From contig NZ_LTZG01000001.1 in the NCBI RefSeq assembly GCF_001592825.1, positions 248,001 to 312,000 on the forward strand: DNA of 64,000 nt, in the 5' to 3' direction. The position numbers and the translations under genes were made by a program. Below, in pieces: positions 16,263-25,962 of this stretch. The stretch is from Planococcus maritimus (GTDB taxonomy: Bacteria; Bacillota; Bacilli; Bacillales_A; Planococcaceae). The number at the start of each line of letters is the position of its first letter. Position 1 is the stretch's first letter. The notes below the pieces were generated by a model. That model searched no databases. It saw only the letters and a program-made list of their open reading frames with translations, and had not been told where the DNA came from.

Positions 16263-18263
16263 TTACCCGTTGATCAATTGTTTCACTTTGGATGCTACAT
16301 TTTCAGGGGTAAAACCGAATTCTTCCATGATCTTCTCACCAGGGGCACTTGCGCCAAAGTGATCGATTGCAAGAATGTCGCCTTCAAATCCTGTATAGCG
16401 GTCCCAACCGAATGATGAGCCCATTTCGATGGCAAGACGTTTCGTGATGTGTTTTGGCAAGACGGATTCTTTGTACGCCTTGTCTTGTTGTTCGAAGCGA
16501 TCCCATGATGGCATCGATACAACAGACACCGAGATGCCTTGTTCTTTCAATTGCTTTTGTGCTTCTACTGCTAGGCTAACTTCGGATCCAGTCGCAAGAA
16601 GCAAAGCTTGTGCGTCATCTGCAGGAGATACAACGTAAGCACCTTTCTCAACGCCTTGTTCCGCTTTTTCACCTGTCGTTTCAAGGACCGGCAAGTTTTG
16701 GCGGGACAATACGAGCAAGGTCGGCTTGTCTTTAGATGTAAGCGCCAAGCGCCACGCTGCTTTTGTTTCGTTCGCATCAGCCGGGCGGATGATTCCCAGG
16801 TTCGGCATAGCGCGTAGTGAAGCAAGCTGTTCGATCGGTTCATGCGTCGGGCCGTCTTCTCCGACCGCTACGCTGTCATGTGTGAACACATAGGTGACCG
16901 GTAGCCCCATCAAAGCGCCTAGGCGGATCGCTGGGCGGACGTAGTCGCTGAACACAAAGAACGTACCGCCGAAGACATGCAAGCCGCCGTGAAGCGCCAT
17001 GCCGTTAAGTGCAGCACCCATTGCGAATTCACGGACACCGAACCAGATATTGCGCGCTTCCGGATGTTCTGCATCGAAGTCGCCGCCATCTTTGATATTC
17101 GTTTTATTAGATCCTGCAAGGTCAGCGCTTCCGCCGAAGAACGAAGGCACCGTTTTGGCAATGGCATTAACCATATCGCCAGAAGAAGCACGCGTCGCTT
17201 GTTTTTTGCCGACTTCGTATTGCGGGAACTGTGAATCGAAATCTTCCGGCAAGTCACCACGGATCGCAGATTGTAGCTGTGAAGCAAGTTCTGGGTGCTG
17301 CTCTTCGTACTGCTTGTACAACTCATTCCAAGCCGTTTCCGCTTTCGCGCCCAGTGTCTCTGTCGCTTCTTTGAAAGTCTCATAGACTTCTTCGGGTACA
17401 TGAAAATCTTCTTCGAATGTCCATTGATAATATTCTTTCGTCAATTTCATTTCATCTTCGCCTAGCGGGGCACCGTGAGAGTCCGCTTTACCGGATTTAT
17501 TCGGTGAACCGTAACCGATAACAGTCTTGACTTCCACCAATGTCGGCTTGTCCGTCGATTGTTTTGCTTGTGCGATTTTTGCAGACAAGTCGTCCATGTC
17601 GTTGCCGTCGTCTACGCGGAGGTAGTTCCAGCCATACGACTCGAAACGTTTTTGGATATTCTCTGAGAAACTCATCGACAGATCGCCATCTAATGAAATA
17701 TCGTTGCTGTCGTACAAGACGACCAATTTATCCAATTGAAGGTGACCAGCAAGCGAAATCGCTTCACCAGCTACGCCTTCCATCAAATCACCGTCTCCGC
17801 AAAGTGCGAATGTGTGGTGGTCGATGATGTCGAGCCCTTCTTTATTGTATGTAGCTGCTAAATGGCGTTCTGCCATTGCCATGCCGACTGCCATGCCGAT
17901 CCCTTGGCCAAGCGGGCCAGTAGTCGCTTCAACGCCAACTGTGTGCTTGTATTCAGGATGCCCCGGTGTTTTTGAATCCCATTGGCGGAAGTTCTTAATT
18001 TCCTCCATCGGCAATCCGTAGCCGCTCAAGTGAAGCAGGCTGTAAAGTAACATCGATCCATGACCTGCTGATAGCACGAAACGGTCACGGTTGAACCAGT
18101 TCGGATTGCTTGGGTTATGGTTCATATGTTTTGTCCAGAGTGTATACGCCATTGGAGCGGCGCCCATTGGAAGTCCCGGATGACCGGAGTTTGCTTTTTC
18201 AATAGCATCGATAGAAAGTGTACGAATGGTATTCACTGCAAGTTGATCTGCATGGTTTGACAT
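16263..18263 (-). CDS. tkt: transketolase
   Basis: Thiamine-diphosphate enzyme of the pentose phosphate pathway, moving two-carbon units between sugar phosphates. The 666-residue protein has N-terminal [20 protein letters not shown] (residues 21-40), the TPP/Mg motif [12 protein letters not shown] near 156-167 with its Asn ligand in YDSNDI, a central pyrimidine-binding domain ([39 protein letters not shown]) and a C-terminal domain. Length is typical. It lies between ynzC and yneF as in B. subtilis. Start at 18263 follows GAGAGGATG. Confidence 0.98.
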   Translation of the reverse strand: MSNHADQLAVNTIRTLSIDAIEKANSGHPGLPMGAAPMAYTLWTKHMNHNPSNPNWFNRDRFVLSAGHGSMLLYSLLHLSGYGLPMEEIKNFRQWDSKTPGHPEYKHTVGVEATTGPLGQGIGMAVGMAMAERHLAATYNKEGLDIIDHHTFALCGDGDLMEGVAGEAISLAGHLQLDKLVVLYDSNDISLDGDLSMSFSENIQKRFESYGWNYLRVDDGNDMDDLSAKIAQAKQSTDKPTLVEVKTVIGYGSPNKSGKADSHGAPLGEDEMKLTKEYYQWTFEEDFHVPEEVYETFKEATETLGAKAETAWNELYKQYEEQHPELASQLQSAIRGDLPEDFDSQFPQYEVGKKQATRASSGDMVNAIAKTVPSFFGGSADLAGSNKTNIKDGGDFDAEHPEARNIWFGVREFAMGAALNGMALHGGLHVFGGTFFVFSDYVRPAIRLGALMGLPVTYVFTHDSVAVGEDGPTHEPIEQLASLRAMPNLGIIRPADANETKAAWRLALTSKDKPTLLVLSRQNLPVLETTGEKAEQGVEKGAYVVSPADDAQALLLATGSEVSLAVEAQKQLKEQGISVSVVSMPSWDRFEQQDKAYKESVLPKHITKRLAIEMGSSFGWDRYTGFEGDILAIDHFGASAPGEKIMEEFGFTPENVASKVKQLING

Positions 18264-18332
18264 AGTGACATCCTCTCTGAAACTAAATTTAATCCTATTC
18301 TAGTTTAGTCAACAATAGGACAGAATACAATG

Positions 18333-18370
18333 AAAAAGAGAATAAGCATTAATTCAAATACTTATTCTCC
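18333..18370 (-). terminator. terminator after ynzC
   Basis: Minus strand GAGAATAAG pairs with CTTATTCTC around a 14-base loop that contains the ynzC stop, followed by TTTTTC. Confidence 0.65.
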
Positions 18371-18582
18371 CGTTTATTTTTGATTTTATCTGGTGTTACG
18401 TCTTTTCCTTCCGGATCGATGACGGTAACATTTTCGATTGTGCCACGCATCGACTTGCGGAAACTTTGCAGATATTCTTGACGCAATGCCGATTGTTCTT
18501 TTGCCTCTTCTTGAGTCAGCCCGTCACGCTTAGACTTTTTGGATAGTTCATTGATACGTCCGATCTTGTCTGGAGATAGCAT
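18349..18582 (-). CDS. ynzC: DUF896 family protein YnzC
   Basis: A 77-residue DUF896 protein, a small helical hairpin with the family pattern KIGRINELSKKSKRDGLTQE (residues 6-25) and LRQEYLQSFRKSMRGTIENV (33-52). In B. subtilis ynzC belongs to the LexA-controlled yneA-yneB-ynzC operon and its function is not established. It follows yneB by 58 bases here, so SOS induction by read-through is likely. The C-terminal VIDPEGKDVTPDKIKN is also typical of the family. Confidence 0.92.
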   Translation of the reverse strand: MLSPDKIGRINELSKKSKRDGLTQEEAKEQSALRQEYLQSFRKSMRGTIENVTVIDPEGKDVTPDKIKNKRENKYLN

Positions 18583-18640
18583 ATAAAGTCCCCCTTTCTA
18601 CTGCTTCATGGTACAAAAAAAGGCGGAACTGTGCAAGGTT

Positions 18641-19608
<968 letters not shown>

Positions 19609-19637
19609 CAAAACCGCCTCCTATAGAATATTCGTTC

Positions 19638-19651
19638 GGAATGTATGTTCT
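19638..19651. promoter_or_regulatory. LexA (SOS) box 1, yneA proximal
   Basis: GGAATGTATGTTCT matches 11 of 14 positions of the Bacillus SOS consensus CGAACRNRYGTTYC. It lies just downstream of the yneA -10. Confidence 0.65.
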
Positions 19652-19652
19652 C

Positions 19653-19682
19653 ATATTAAAGCGAACAGGCGTTTCTTGTCAA
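19653..19682 (-). promoter_or_regulatory. sigma-A promoter of yneA
   Basis: Minus strand -35 TTGACA (19677-19682, consensus), 18-base spacer, -10 TAATAT (19653-19658). LexA box 2 lies in the spacer. Confidence 0.78.
19662..19675. promoter_or_regulatory. LexA (SOS) box 2, perfect consensus
   Basis: CGAACAGGCGTTTC matches all 14 positions of CGAACRNRYGTTYC and sits between the -35 and -10 of yneA. Confidence 0.88.
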
Positions 19683-19691
19683 GATTAAATT

Positions 19692-19705
19692 CGAACCTAT
19701 GTTTG
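19692..19705. promoter_or_regulatory. LexA (SOS) box 3, lexA proximal
   Basis: CGAACCTATGTTTG matches 12 of 14 consensus positions and overlaps the lexA -35, as expected for autoregulation. Confidence 0.78.
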
Positions 19706-19731
19706 CATTTCAATGCCCGAGTTGCTATACT
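19703..19731 (+). promoter_or_regulatory. sigma-A promoter of lexA
   Basis: -35 TTGCAT (19703-19708), 17-base spacer, -10 TATACT (19726-19731), 44 bases upstream of the lexA GTG. Confidence 0.78.
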
Positions 19732-19775
19732 ATAGATAGTTAATCTTGAATAAATCCTATAAAGAGGTGAAACTG

Positions 19776-20396
19776 GTGAAAAAAGTATCTAAGCGTCAGG
19801 AAGACATCCTGAATTTCATAAAAGATGAAGTCCGTGCAAAAGGCTATCCGCCATCCGTTCGTGAAATCGGCGAAGCGGTCGGTCTTGCATCCAGTTCGAC
19901 AGTTCACGGCCATCTAGCTAGACTCGAAAGTAAAGGCTTGATCCGCCGTGACCCAACTAAACCAAGAGCCATCGAAATTATCGGCTCCGAAGAAGCGCTG
20001 ATTGATAAGAGCCCGGTCCTTCATGTACCGCTCATCGGGAAAGTTACGGCCGGAATGCCGATCACTGCAATCGAAAACGTTGAAGAATATTTCCCGCTGC
20101 CGCAAACATACGGCTCGGAAGAAGACCATATTTTCATGCTTGAAATCATGGGCGAAAGTATGATTGAAGCCGGCATCTTAAACGGCGATTACGTTGTCGT
20201 CAAACAACAGCAAACGGCAAACAATGGCGATATCGTTGTTGCTATGACGGAAGAAAATGAAGCGACAGTTAAACGGTTCTTCCGCGAAGACAACTACTTC
20301 CGGTTGCAGCCTGAAAATTCATCGATGGACCCGATTATCGTTGACCAGGTAAGCATTCTTGGGAAAGTCGTCGGCGTCTACCGTCAAATTCACTAA
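19776..20396 (+). CDS. lexA: SOS repressor LexA
   Basis: Repressor of the SOS regulon that cleaves itself when bound to RecA filaments. The 206-residue protein has an N-terminal winged helix ([20 protein letters not shown], residues 25-44), the scissile A92-G93 bond in VTAGMP, catalytic S128 in MGESM and K166 in ATVKRF. GTG at 19776 has AGAGGTG six bases upstream; the frame is open further up to 19746 without a ribosome site. Three LexA boxes lie in the divergent region. A long perfect terminator follows. Confidence 0.98.
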   Translation: MKKVSKRQEDILNFIKDEVRAKGYPPSVREIGEAVGLASSSTVHGHLARLESKGLIRRDPTKPRAIEIIGSEEALIDKSPVLHVPLIGKVTAGMPITAIENVEEYFPLPQTYGSEEDHIFMLEIMGESMIEAGILNGDYVVVKQQQTANNGDIVVAMTEENEATVKRFFREDNYFRLQPENSSMDPIIVDQVSILGKVVGVYRQIH

Positions 20397-20413
20397 ACAC
20401 TCAGCTTTAATTC

Positions 20414-20470
20414 AAAAAACGATAGAAAAAAGGAGGAAAGCATGACTTCCTCCTTTTTTCTATCGTTTTT
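20414..20470 (+). terminator. long-stem terminator after lexA
   Basis: An arm of about 24 bases (AAAACGATAGAAAAAAGGAG and on) pairs perfectly with its complement ending TCTATCGTTTTT, around a six-base loop. Unusually long for a terminator. Confidence 0.88.
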
Positions 20471-20508
20471 CATATTTTATAATCATCTTATGTAATCTTA
20501 CTAAAAAC

Positions 20509-20539
20509 AAAAAAGCCGGAGATGTTCTCTCCGGCTTTT
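20509..20539. terminator. terminator after the 67-residue gene
   Basis: AAAAGCCGGAGA pairs with TCTCCGGCTTTT around TGTTC; on the minus strand a T-run follows. Confidence 0.85.
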
Positions 20540-20546
20540 CAATGCG

Positions 20547-20750
20547 TTAATTCGATGGCATTTCCGATACGACAATGTATTTAACCAGATTAATCGTAAT
20601 GCGATAAATCTTGCCTTTTGCTTCGTCCGTCAATTCGTAAGTGCCGTTTGATGGCACTTGGCTTATGGCGGATTCCTTATCGATTGCTTTGACTGTATGC
20701 ACGATGGTGTTTCCTTGATCAAAGAAGAATTCTACTTGAAACGTTTTCAC
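20547..20750 (-). CDS. uncharacterised 67-residue protein
   Basis: Small protein with no recognised family. It starts MKTFQVEFFFDQGNTIVHTV and alternates polar and hydrophobic residues as in a beta-rich fold; no membrane span. GTG at 20750 has GGGAGG seven bases upstream; an ATG at 20771 sits before that ribosome site and is unlikely. It is flanked by a terminator downstream and read in the same direction as the 177-residue gene upstream (60 bases away). Confidence 0.72.
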   Translation of the reverse strand: MKTFQVEFFFDQGNTIVHTVKAIDKESAISQVPSNGTYELTDEAKGKIYRITINLVKYIVVSEMPSN

Positions 20751-20810
20751 CAAGATTCCTCCCTTCAGCATGAATGGATATGCATTTATCAGTGTAGCAT
20801 AAATACAGCC

Positions 20811-21344
20811 TTAATTTCGGTTTTGCCATTCCTTGAAAATCATCACTTTCAGGGCCAGCATTTCTTCCTCATTTAAATCGTCATCCAGTTCGTTCATGAC
20901 TTGTTCGGCTGTCATCGTATCGTTTTCAACTGCGTTCTTCATTTTCAACAAATTACGGAACCCGACTTTTTCCATCATTACGCTGGCTGCGTCTTCTTTG
21001 GTTTCAAAAGCCAGTTCTTCCTTATCGGCCTCAGGCGCAGCGGTGTCGGCTTCTATGTCTGCTGTATCATCAGTAAGCTCTTCTTCAAGCTGTACATCCA
21101 TGCCGCTTTCTTCTGCATCATCTGAAAATTCGCTTTGTCCTTCTAGTTCCTCCATGTAACGTGAAACAGCGGGATCGCTCTCTATCTGCCTAATCATGTC
21201 TTCCATCTTGCCGCTCCGCTCGAGTTCCGTAAATGCCTTTTGCGCCACTGCCTCCGATGATAAATTCGGCCCTATGGCGTATAAGGCTATTCCGCCAAAC
21301 GAAAAAGCAATGAGAAATACAATGATGATGTTTAAAAACCGCAT
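20811..21344 (-). CDS. uncharacterised acidic, membrane-anchored protein
   Basis: The 177-residue product has an N-terminal hydrophobic span (residues 4-24) with a single preceding Arg, then a very acidic, mostly disordered region (about 70-110, rich in Glu, Asp, Ala) and a helical C-terminal part with a repeated pattern (TAEQVMNELDDDLNEEEMLA, 144-163). It resembles no family I can name. The anchor and exported acidic domain are read from the sequence. It lies downstream of glnA with a terminator between, so it has its own promoter. Confidence 0.8.
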   Translation of the reverse strand: MRFLNIIIVFLIAFSFGGIALYAIGPNLSSEAVAQKAFTELERSGKMEDMIRQIESDPAVSRYMEELEGQSEFSDDAEESGMDVQLEEELTDDTADIEADTAAPEADKEELAFETKEDAASVMMEKVGFRNLLKMKNAVENDTMTAEQVMNELDDDLNEEEMLALKVMIFKEWQNRN

Positions 21345-21496
21345 TTTATCCCTCCACTAATTAAAAGTTCTTTCATATAAGTAAAATCTTACCACGTTTT
21401 GGCAGAGCAGCGTATATGTGAAAGGGCGCAATCTTCACACTGATCGTCACAAGCTTGCCTAATGACTGTCATCAGAAGTCCTAGAAGGCTCACCAT

Positions 21497-21527
21497 AAAA
21501 AAACCGGAGCACTCGGCTCCGGTTTTT
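21497..21527. terminator. terminator after glnA
   Basis: AAAACCGGAGC pairs with GCTCCGGTTTT around ACTCG, with A- and T-runs on both sides; four bases beyond the glnA stop. Confidence 0.88.
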
Positions 21528-21531
21528 GATA

Positions 21532-22866
21532 TTAATACATTTTCAAGTATTGCTCGCGCTCCCAAGGGTGGACACTAGTTCTGAACATATCCCATTCAAT
21601 CTCCTTCGCTTCCACGAAGTTGTTCAAGATATGCGAACCAAGTGCTTTTGTCATGACTTCATCGCCTTGCAACTCTTCTAGTGCTGCATACAATGTGCCT
21701 GGCAAGTCCTCGATGCCGACTTCTTTGCGTTCTTTGCGGTTCATCGCGTAAATGTTGCGGTCTACTGCTTTCGGTGGGGTCAAGTCGCGCTTGATGCCGT
21801 CAAGGCCCGCGCCGAGCAATACAGCCATAGCCAAGTATGGATTCGCTGCAGGGTCTACAGAACGAACTTCAACACGTGTTGACAAGCCACGTGAAGCCGG
21901 GATACGGATCAACGGGCTACGGTTTTTACCTGACCAAGCGATATAGCAAGGTGCTTCATAACCTGGCACCAAACGCTTGTAAGAGTTGACTGTTGGGTTA
22001 GTGACAGCAGTAAAGGCTTTAGCATGCTCGATGATGCCTGCCATGAACTGGTAAGCAGTTTTGCTCAACTTCAAGTCGCCATCTTCATCAAGAAATGCGT
22101 TCTCGTTGCCTTTAAACAAGGAAACGTTCATGTGCATACCTGATCCGTTGACACCGAACAATGGTTTCGGCATGAATGTCGCGTGAAGACCGTGTTTGCG
22201 GGCGATGGTTTTAACTACCAATTTAAAGGTTTGAATATCGTCACATGCTTTGATAGCATCTGCGTATTTAAAATCGATCTCGTGTTGGCCTGGCGCTACT
22301 TCATGGTGGGAAGCTTCGATTTCAAAGCCCATTTCTTCCAGTTCAAGAACGATATCGCGTCGGCAGTTTTCGCCAAGGTCCATCGGTGCCAAGTCAAAAT
22401 AGCCGCCGTGGTCATTCAGCTCAAGCGATGGTTCACCACGCTCATCCAATTTGAACAAGAAGAATTCCGGTTCAGGTCCTAGGTTAAAGTGAGTGAATCC
22501 AAGTTCTTCCATCTCTTTCAAGACTCGTTTCAAGTTTGTGCGTGGATCTCCTGCAAACGGCGTTCCATCTGCATTGTAGATGTCACAGATTAGACGGGCA
22601 ACTTTTCCTTTACCTGTAATCCAAGGGAATACAACCCATGTATCAAGATCTGGGAATAGATACATATCCGATTCTTCGATGCGCACAAAACCATCGATAG
22701 ACGAACCATCGAACATCATTTTGTTGTCGAGTGCTTTTTCAAGCTGGGATGTCGGAATTTCCACGTTTTTGATAACGCCGAGAATGTCGGTGAATTGCAG
22801 GCGGATAAAATTGACGTCTTCTTCTTTAACCAAACGAATAATGTCTTCTTTTGAATACTTGCTCAT
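21532..22866 (-). CDS. glnA: glutamine synthetase type I
   Basis: ATP-dependent synthesis of glutamine from glutamate and ammonia; in Bacillus the feedback-inhibited enzyme also signals nitrogen state to GlnR and TnrA. The 444-residue length and the start ([17 protein letters not shown]) match the GSI-alpha group, which lacks the adenylylation insert. Visible motifs are [10 protein letters not shown] near residues 50-59, the metal and ammonium region GPEPEFFLF near 130, the ATP-site segment [17 protein letters not shown] near 281-297 and the [12 protein letters not shown] segment. It follows glnR in a two-gene operon. Confidence 0.98.
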   Translation of the reverse strand: MSKYSKEDIIRLVKEEDVNFIRLQFTDILGVIKNVEIPTSQLEKALDNKMMFDGSSIDGFVRIEESDMYLFPDLDTWVVFPWITGKGKVARLICDIYNADGTPFAGDPRTNLKRVLKEMEELGFTHFNLGPEPEFFLFKLDERGEPSLELNDHGGYFDLAPMDLGENCRRDIVLELEEMGFEIEASHHEVAPGQHEIDFKYADAIKACDDIQTFKLVVKTIARKHGLHATFMPKPLFGVNGSGMHMNVSLFKGNENAFLDEDGDLKLSKTAYQFMAGIIEHAKAFTAVTNPTVNSYKRLVPGYEAPCYIAWSGKNRSPLIRIPASRGLSTRVEVRSVDPAANPYLAMAVLLGAGLDGIKRDLTPPKAVDRNIYAMNRKERKEVGIEDLPGTLYAALEELQGDEVMTKALGSHILNNFVEAKEIEWDMFRTSVHPWEREQYLKMY

Positions 22867-22903
22867 GAACTGTTCACTCTCCTATTTATATTATGTAGCC
22901 CGC

Positions 22904-23290
22904 CTATTTAAAGAAACGGGATAAATCACCATGTCGTTGAGATGCTTGGCTGAACGGCCGCGCCTGATGCTTCATCTCTTCGCGCAGCAAGCTGCGAAGC
23001 TCTGCGTCGCTCAGTGTTTTCGGCTCGGCTTGATCGTTAAGCGGCATTACTTTTGTTTCATACAATTTTCTGATGCCCGCGACATTGAGTCCCTGCTCCA
23101 GATAATCTTTGATCTCGAGCAGCGCGTCGACATCATTCAATGAAAACATGCGCTTATTGCCTTCTGTCCTGGCCGGACTGATCAGCTGTTGCTCTTCGTA
23201 ATAACGAATTTGCCGTGCTGTCAAATCCGTCAATTGCATTACGATGCTGATCGGGAGAATGGGCATAGTGCGGCGAACCCGATTTGTCAT
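22904..23290 (-). CDS. glnR: nitrogen repressor GlnR (MerR family)
   Basis: Represses glnRA and other nitrogen genes in glutamine excess, when bound by feedback-inhibited glutamine synthetase. The 128-residue protein has an N-terminal MerR winged helix (MQLTDLTARQIRYYEEQQLI near residues 18-37) and a C-terminal tail ending RHGDLSRFFK; in B. subtilis this tail receives the GS signal. ATG at 23290 is chosen because the next residues (TNRVRRTMPILPISIVMQL) match the known N-terminus and GGGTG lies seven bases upstream. Two GlnR operators lie upstream. Confidence 0.96.
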   Translation of the reverse strand: MTNRVRRTMPILPISIVMQLTDLTARQIRYYEEQQLISPARTEGNKRMFSLNDVDALLEIKDYLEQGLNVAGIRKLYETKVMPLNDQAEPKTLSDAELRSLLREEMKHQARPFSQASQRHGDLSRFFK

Positions 23291-23324
23291 AAGTTTCACC
23301 CATTTCACTAATTACTACATTTTC

Positions 23325-23353
23325 AGTTTATTACACGTTAGATTATTTGTCAA
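23325..23353 (-). promoter_or_regulatory. sigma-A promoter of glnRA
   Basis: Minus strand -35 TTGACA (23348-23353, consensus), 17-base spacer, -10 TAAACT (23325-23330). One GlnR site overlaps the -35 and spacer. Confidence 0.75.
23336..23352. promoter_or_regulatory. GlnR operator 2, overlapping the promoter
   Basis: Minus strand TGACAAATAATCTAACG matches 8 of 10 fixed bases of TGTNA-N7-TNACA. Its position over the -35 matches glnRAo2 of B. subtilis. Confidence 0.6.
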
Positions 23354-23358
23354 ACAGA

Positions 23359-23375
23359 TGTTAGATTTTCTAACA
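23359..23375. promoter_or_regulatory. GlnR/TnrA operator 1, perfect
   Basis: TGTTAGATTTTCTAACA is a perfect TGTNA-N7-TNACA palindrome upstream of the -35, centred 23 bases from operator 2, as in glnRAo1 of B. subtilis. Confidence 0.88.
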
Positions 23376-23404
23376 TTAAATTTTGAATAGCTATTCGAAC
23401 GGTT

Positions 23405-24637
23405 TTACAGCAATTTTTCTTTTTCCAAAGTTTTTAAGGCATGGACCACTGCTAGTTTTACATGTTCATAGGTTAACCCGCCTTGCACAAAGGCTGTAAA
23501 CGGCGCGCGAATCGGGCCGTCAGCCGTCAACTCTATGCTCGCCCCTTGTACAAATGTGCCGGCTGCCATGATGACGTCGTCTTCATATCCAGGCATATAA
23601 GCCGGTTCCGGCAAAAATTGTGCATTGACAGGAGAGTTCGCTTGGATTGCTCGGCAAAATGCCACCATTTGTTCAGCAGTTTGGAAAGACACCGATTGGA
23701 TGAGGTCTGTCCGGGCTGCATTGTAATGAGGACTGGTTTTCATACCCGCATTCTCTAGTAAGGCTGCGGTAAAAACTGCCCCTTTCAACGCTTGCGAGAC
23801 GATGTGCGGGGCCATAAAAAACCCTTGATACATATCAGCGAGCGCATTAAGCGAAGCCCCAGCCTCCCCTCCTATACCCGGAGAGGTCATTCGGTAAGCA
23901 CATTTTTCGACAAAAGCTTGTTTACCTGCAATGTAACCTCCGATTTTAGCGAGGCCGCCTCCAGGATTCTTGATCAGCGAGCCAGCGATGAGATCTGCTC
24001 CCGCTTCGATGGGTTCTTCGGTTTCTACAAATTCGCCGTAGCAATTGTCGACAAATATGACAGCGTCCGGCTTGAGTTTTCGTATTTTTTCAACCATGCT
24101 TTTGATTTCATTAATGGTGAAAGAAGGCCGGTTATCATACCCTCTCGAGCGCTGTATCGCTATCATTTTGGTGTTGTCTGCAACGGCTTGTTCAACAGCT
24201 GGCCAATCCACTTTGTCTTCTTTGTTTAAATCCACGTGCCGATAGGAAATATTGAAATCCTTTAGCGAGCCTGTATCTTCATCTCCTCCTGAAACAATTG
24301 AAGCAAGCGTGTCATAAGGCTGTCCCGTGATATATAGAAGTTCATCTCCTGGCCGCAAGATGCCGAACAAGGAAATTGTGATGGCGTGCGTTCCAGAAAT
24401 AATTTGGGGGCGGACAAGCGCCGCTTCCGCTTTAAAAACGTCGGCATAGACCCGCTCCAATGTGTCTCTCCCTTCGTCATCATAGCCATAGCCTGTCGAC
24501 GGGTGGAAGTGGTTATCACTGACTTTTTGGCGGTGGAATGCTTCGAGTACTTTTTGTTGGTTAACTAAGGCGATATCATCGGCAGCTTGTAGCTGAGGGC
24601 GAATCATATCTTCTGTTTTTTTCATCAAATTTAACAT
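23405..24637 (-). CDS. ynbB: PLP-dependent methionine gamma-lyase family protein (YnbB)
   Basis: Fold I PLP enzyme of the group also called aluminium resistance proteins; substrate not known. The 410-residue protein has the SGTHAI loop (81-86) for the cofactor phosphate, D197 in FVDNCYGE for the pyridine nitrogen and the Schiff-base lysine K223 in SLIKNPGGG. B. subtilis has ynbB next to glnR, as here. The start at 24637 has GGAG seven bases upstream. About 115 bases separate it from glnR, with the glnRA promoter in between. Confidence 0.93.
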   Translation of the reverse strand: MLNLMKKTEDMIRPQLQAADDIALVNQQKVLEAFHRQKVSDNHFHPSTGYGYDDEGRDTLERVYADVFKAEAALVRPQIISGTHAITISLFGILRPGDELLYITGQPYDTLASIVSGGDEDTGSLKDFNISYRHVDLNKEDKVDWPAVEQAVADNTKMIAIQRSRGYDNRPSFTINEIKSMVEKIRKLKPDAVIFVDNCYGEFVETEEPIEAGADLIAGSLIKNPGGGLAKIGGYIAGKQAFVEKCAYRMTSPGIGGEAGASLNALADMYQGFFMAPHIVSQALKGAVFTAALLENAGMKTSPHYNAARTDLIQSVSFQTAEQMVAFCRAIQANSPVNAQFLPEPAYMPGYEDDVIMAAGTFVQGASIELTADGPIRAPFTAFVQGGLTYEHVKLAVVHALKTLEKEKLL

Positions 24638-24683
24638 TCGGAATCTCCATTTCTCTGTGGTGTTTGATTGCTCATTTAGCTAT

Positions 24684-24711
24684 TTGAAAATGACTCCAAT
24701 TCTGCTACAAT
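24684..24711 (+). promoter_or_regulatory. sigma-A promoter of the TRIC-family gene
   Basis: -35 TTGAAA (24684-24689), 16-base spacer, -10 TACAAT (24706-24711), 36 bases before the start. Confidence 0.6.
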
Positions 24712-24747
24712 TCATAGAGTTGTTTAAGTTAAGGAGGGCGTCGAATA

Positions 24748-25356
24748 ATGGCTTGGGAAGTACTAAGCGCCATCGGGACCATTGCATTTGCGGTATCCGG
24801 GGCGATCATCGCCATGGAAGAAGAATACGATATTTTCGGCGTCTACTTGCTCGGCGTTGTGACCGCATTCGGCGGAGGGGCTATCCGCAACCTATTGATT
24901 GGGGTCCCAGTATCCGCTTTATGGGAACAGGAATTCATGTTCCAACTGGCGCTCATCTCCATCACCATCGTGTTTTTGTTTCCCCACAAGACACTTGGCC
25001 ACTGGAATCGCTGGGGCCATTTTTTTGATGCTATCGGCTTGTCTGCTTTCGCAGTGCAAGGGGCTTTGTTTGCAGTAGAGCTAGGCTTGCCGGTCTATGC
25101 AGCAGTCGTAGCTGCCGTATTGACGGGATCCGGCGGCGGCATGGTGCGAGATCTTCTCGCCGGGAGAAAACCTCTGGTGTTGAAAGCAGAAATATACGCT
25201 GTTTGGGCAGCGATTGCTGGATTATTAATCAGCATTGATGTAATCCGGACCGATTTCATGCTTTATGCATTGTTTTTGGCCATTACCTCATTGAGAATCT
25301 TATCCTATACGTATAAGTGGAAATTGCCAACACGCAAAATTCTCACGACATCATAA
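24748..25356 (+). CDS. trimeric intracellular cation channel (TRIC/UPF0126) family protein
   Basis: Integral membrane protein of the bacterial TRIC family (YvgT/YicG type), thought to form potassium-permeable channels as homotrimers. The 202-residue protein has about seven hydrophobic segments and the internal duplication that marks the family: AFGGGAIRNLL (residues 40-50) and GSGGGMVRDLL (about 130-140), each a GGG followed by R and N/D. The start at 24748 has AAGGAGG upstream. It is monocistronic, with its own promoter and a terminator shared with the rhodanese gene. Confidence 0.9.
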   Translation: MAWEVLSAIGTIAFAVSGAIIAMEEEYDIFGVYLLGVVTAFGGGAIRNLLIGVPVSALWEQEFMFQLALISITIVFLFPHKTLGHWNRWGHFFDAIGLSAFAVQGALFAVELGLPVYAAVVAAVLTGSGGGMVRDLLAGRKPLVLKAEIYAVWAAIAGLLISIDVIRTDFMLYALFLAITSLRILSYTYKWKLPTRKILTTS

Positions 25357-25386
25357 AAGCCGATCGGCAAATGCCGATCGGCTTTT
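25355..25386. terminator. bidirectional terminator between the TRIC gene and the rhodanese gene
   Basis: AAAAGCCGATCGGCA pairs with TGCCGATCGGCTTTT around a two-base loop; runs of A and T on both sides serve both converging genes. Confidence 0.9.
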
Positions 25387-25393
25387 CCTATTC

Positions 25394-25690
25394 TTACACT
25401 TTTTCGCCGCGCCATGACGACATGCCGCCGTCGACATTGACAGATTGAAAGCCATTGGACTCTAAATGCTCTGCCGCTTTTGCACTACGGCCACCAGCCT
25501 GGCAAACAAGGTAATACTGTTTTTCGGGATCGAGTTCTGCTGTACGCTCCGGCAATTCACCGAGTGGCATATGCTTGGCACCAGGAATCATGCCTGTTGC
25601 GACTTCGTCATCTTCTCTCACATCGATGATATGGAGCTCATCTCCTGCGACGACTTTCTCGTTCAGTTCATCTGTACTGATTGATTTCAT
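25394..25690 (-). CDS. rhodanese-like domain protein
   Basis: Single-domain rhodanese, a sulfur-carrier or thiosulfate sulfurtransferase type protein of 98 residues. Visible are IIDVREDDEVATGMIPGAKH (21-40) with the substrate-site Arg, the catalytic C63 in VCQAGGRSA and the closing GGMSSWRGE near 88-96. Cytoplasmic, no signal peptide. It lies 29 bases downstream of hfq on the same strand and is likely co-transcribed with miaA and hfq. The physiological sulfur donor cannot be told from the sequence. Confidence 0.92.
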   Translation of the reverse strand: MKSISTDELNEKVVAGDELHIIDVREDDEVATGMIPGAKHMPLGELPERTAELDPEKQYYLVCQAGGRSAKAAEHLESNGFQSVNVDGGMSSWRGEKV

Positions 25691-25719
25691 CTATTATTCC
25701 TCCTGCTGTTTTAAACTGT

Positions 25720-25944
25720 TTATTCTTGGTGTTCGATCGATACTGGTTTTGCTGGTGAAAAGGTGGAAATCGCATGCTTGTAAATCAATTGTTGCTTGCC
25801 TTCTGTTTCCACCAATACCGTAAAGTTATCATAGGATTTGATGGTTCCTTTTAATTGGAAGCCATTTAACAAAAACACTGTGACGAAAATATTATTTTTG
25901 CGTAGCTGGTTTAAATAAACATCTTGGATATTAACCGGTTTCAT
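25720..25944 (-). CDS. hfq: RNA chaperone Hfq
   Basis: Sm-like hexameric RNA-binding protein. The 74-residue product has the Sm1 motif ([20 protein letters not shown], residues 11-30) and Sm2 motif ([13 protein letters not shown] near 53-65, with the YKHAIST of the RNA-binding pore). Length is typical of Bacillota Hfq, which lacks the long C-terminal tail of enteric forms. It follows miaA by 18 bases, the usual pairing. The ribosome site is GGGGG upstream of the ATG at 25944. Confidence 0.97.
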   Translation of the reverse strand: MKPVNIQDVYLNQLRKNNIFVTVFLLNGFQLKGTIKSYDNFTVLVETEGKQQLIYKHAISTFSPAKPVSIEHQE

Positions 25945-25962
25945 GGAACTCCCCCTGTTTCT

